From assembly GCF_000723165.1 (NCBI RefSeq), contig NZ_HG322949.1, forward strand, positions 1,322,025 through 1,386,024: DNA of 64,000 bases, read 5' to 3'. This stretch comes from Janthinobacterium agaricidamnosum NBRC 102515 = DSM 9628 (GTDB taxonomy: Bacteria > Pseudomonadota > Gammaproteobacteria > Burkholderiales > Burkholderiaceae_D). The stretch's first letter is position 1; every line of letters starts with the position of its first letter. A program made the position numbers and the translations under genes. The notes under the pieces were generated by a model. The model was given only the letters and a program-made list of their open reading frames with translations, ran no database searches and was not told the origin of the DNA. Shown here piece after piece: positions 63,130 to 64,000 of the stretch.

Positions 63130-64000
63130 TTAGCCGCGCAGCAGCGACAGTACGCCGTTCGGCAGCGAGTTGGCTTGCGCCAGCATCGCGGTACCGGCTT
63201 GTTGCAAGATCTGGCCGCGGGTCAGGCTGGCGGTTTCCGCGGCGAAGTCGGTATCCTGGATACGGCTGCGCGATGCCGACAGGTTTTCCGACGTGGTTTG
63301 CAAGTTCGAGATGGTCGAGGCGAAACGGTTTTGCACGGCGCCCAGCGAAGCGCGGTTGCTGTTGATCTGGTTCAGCGCCGAGTCGATGGTCAGCAATGCG
63401 GCGTTGGAGCCGGCCACGGTGCTGACGTCCAGCTTGGCGACCGATTTCAAGTCGCTGCCGACCGATGGGCCGTTCAGCAAGGTGGTGCCGGCGCTGGTTT
63501 TCAACGAGAAGCCGCTATCGCTGGAAAAATCCAGTTTGCCGCCGACCACCGCAGTGCTGGCCGGTACGCCGGCCGCGCTGGCCGCCACGAAGGTCACGCC
63601 GACGCCAGGCGTGGCGGGCGTGTTGCCGACTGCCGGCACGGTGTCGGCGCCGCGCATCGAGGCGCCGACCAGGCCGCCGGTGGCGCCCATATTGGCGATT
63701 TTGATATCGTTGCCGGAATTCTCGTTCAACGTCAGTTCGCGGGTGCCGTCGGCGTTTTTCTTGACGCTGGCGGTGACGTTGGTATTACCGGTCTGGGCAT
63801 TGATCGCTTGCGCCAGCGCGGCCAGGTCGCCGCCGACCACGCGCGCCGAAATGGTGACCGATTGCGAGGTCGAGTCATTTTCCAGCGAGTTCGAACCGCG
63901 CAGCGTGAATTGCACGGCGCCGTCGCTGATGCCGCTGATGCTGGCTGTGGTGCTCGCTTGCGCCGTCACGCCGGTGCTGCCGCTCAAGCCGTTCAGGCTG
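63130..64000 (-). CDS. fliC4: Flagellin 4, C-terminal part
   Basis: The last 290 codons of a fourth flagellin; the start lies beyond the right edge. The central part resembles flagellin 1 ([17 protein letters not shown]). In the conserved end it has its own substitutions ([24 protein letters not shown]) where copies 1-3 are identical ([24 protein letters not shown]). Confidence 0.96.
   Translation of the reverse strand, partial: SLNGLSGSTGVTAQASTTASISGISDGAVQFTLRGSNSLENDSTSQSVTISARVVGGDLAALAQAINAQTGNTNVTASVKKNADGTRELTLNENSGNDIKIANMGATGGLVGASMRGADTVPAVGNTPATPGVGVTFVAASAAGVPASTAVVGGKLDFSSDSGFSLKTSAGTTLLNGPSVGSDLKSVAKLDVSTVAGSNAALLTIDSALNQINSNRASLGAVQNRFASTISNLQTTSENLSASRSRIQDTDFAAETASLTRGQILQQAGTAMLAQANSLPNGVLSLLRG

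Noticed and set aside
1..64000. CRISPR array, prophage, defence island, secondary-metabolite cluster
   Set aside because: No regularly spaced repeats, integrase, phage structural genes, restriction or toxin-antitoxin genes, or large synthases were found on either strand.

Overview
The window looks like a chromosomal segment of a beta-proteobacterium of the family Oxalobacteraceae (Janthinobacterium, Duganella or Massilia type). The reasons are a GC-rich coding style, a CqsA/JqsA-type alpha-hydroxyketone autoinducer synthase lying divergent to a CqsS-like sensor kinase, the rne / rluC / HAD phosphatase / Rieske protein / S49 peptidase neighbourhood, and a Burkholderiales-style flagellar locus with motCD-like stator genes. 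The genus is an inference; no rRNA or other taxonomic marker is present.

Layout. (1) 1-2.1 kb: the 5' end of a sensor kinase (minus strand), a shared intergenic region with an exact FNR/ANR-type box, the autoinducer synthase jqsA/cqsA, and a group II truncated haemoglobin. (2) 2.1-6.6 kb: rmuC, then on the minus strand moaA followed by one open frame that fuses MobA to MoeA (molybdenum cofactor synthesis). (3) 6.7-15.7 kb: rne (minus) with a strong terminator and a 738-bp leader region, then rluC, a Gph-like HAD phosphatase, a Rieske protein and an S49 peptidase (plus). Next come a possible small RNA, a MITE-like element with 20-bp inverted ends, an unrecognised basic small protein and an rsuA-type pseudouridine synthase. 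(4) 15.8-16.8 kb: an FAH-family hydrolase. (5) 16.9 kb to the window end: an almost complete flagellar island of about 47 kb.

Flagellar island. flhB-flhA and flhF-flhG-fliA-motC-motD run on the plus strand. flgA-flgM-flgN (minus) are divergent from flgBCDEFGHIJ and flgKL (plus). Two small unrecognised genes follow. The export and basal-body operons fliF-G-H-I-J-K and fliL-M-N-O-P-Q-R run on the minus strand, divergent from fliE. A late operon fliD-fliS-fliT-(second fliK)-fhlB-ycgR (minus) ends in a large palindromic bidirectional terminator facing fliE. flaG and four tandem flagellin genes (the last cut by the window edge) complete it. Early genes build the export gate and C-ring, fliA encodes the late sigma factor, flgM its anti-sigma, and the chaperones FlgN, FliS and FliT serve the late substrates.

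Regulation readable in the sequence. Five sites match the sigma-28 promoter (TAAAGTTT or TCAAGTTT, 11 bp, GCCGATAA): flgM (exact), flgK, fliD, fliC1 and fliC3. flhB and flhF share a different bipartite motif with an identical 19-bp gap. fliC1 and fliC3 share a long conserved leader that fliC2 lacks.

I see no defence system, prophage, CRISPR array, rRNA or tRNA. I do not see a clearly undescribed multi-gene system. The items most worth following up are the FNR-type box in front of the quorum-sensing gene, the MobA-MoeA fusion, the degenerate FlhG P-loop, the FhlB/second-FliK pair, the Ala-rich insert in FlgE, the MITE-like element and the pattern of flagellin homogenisation.
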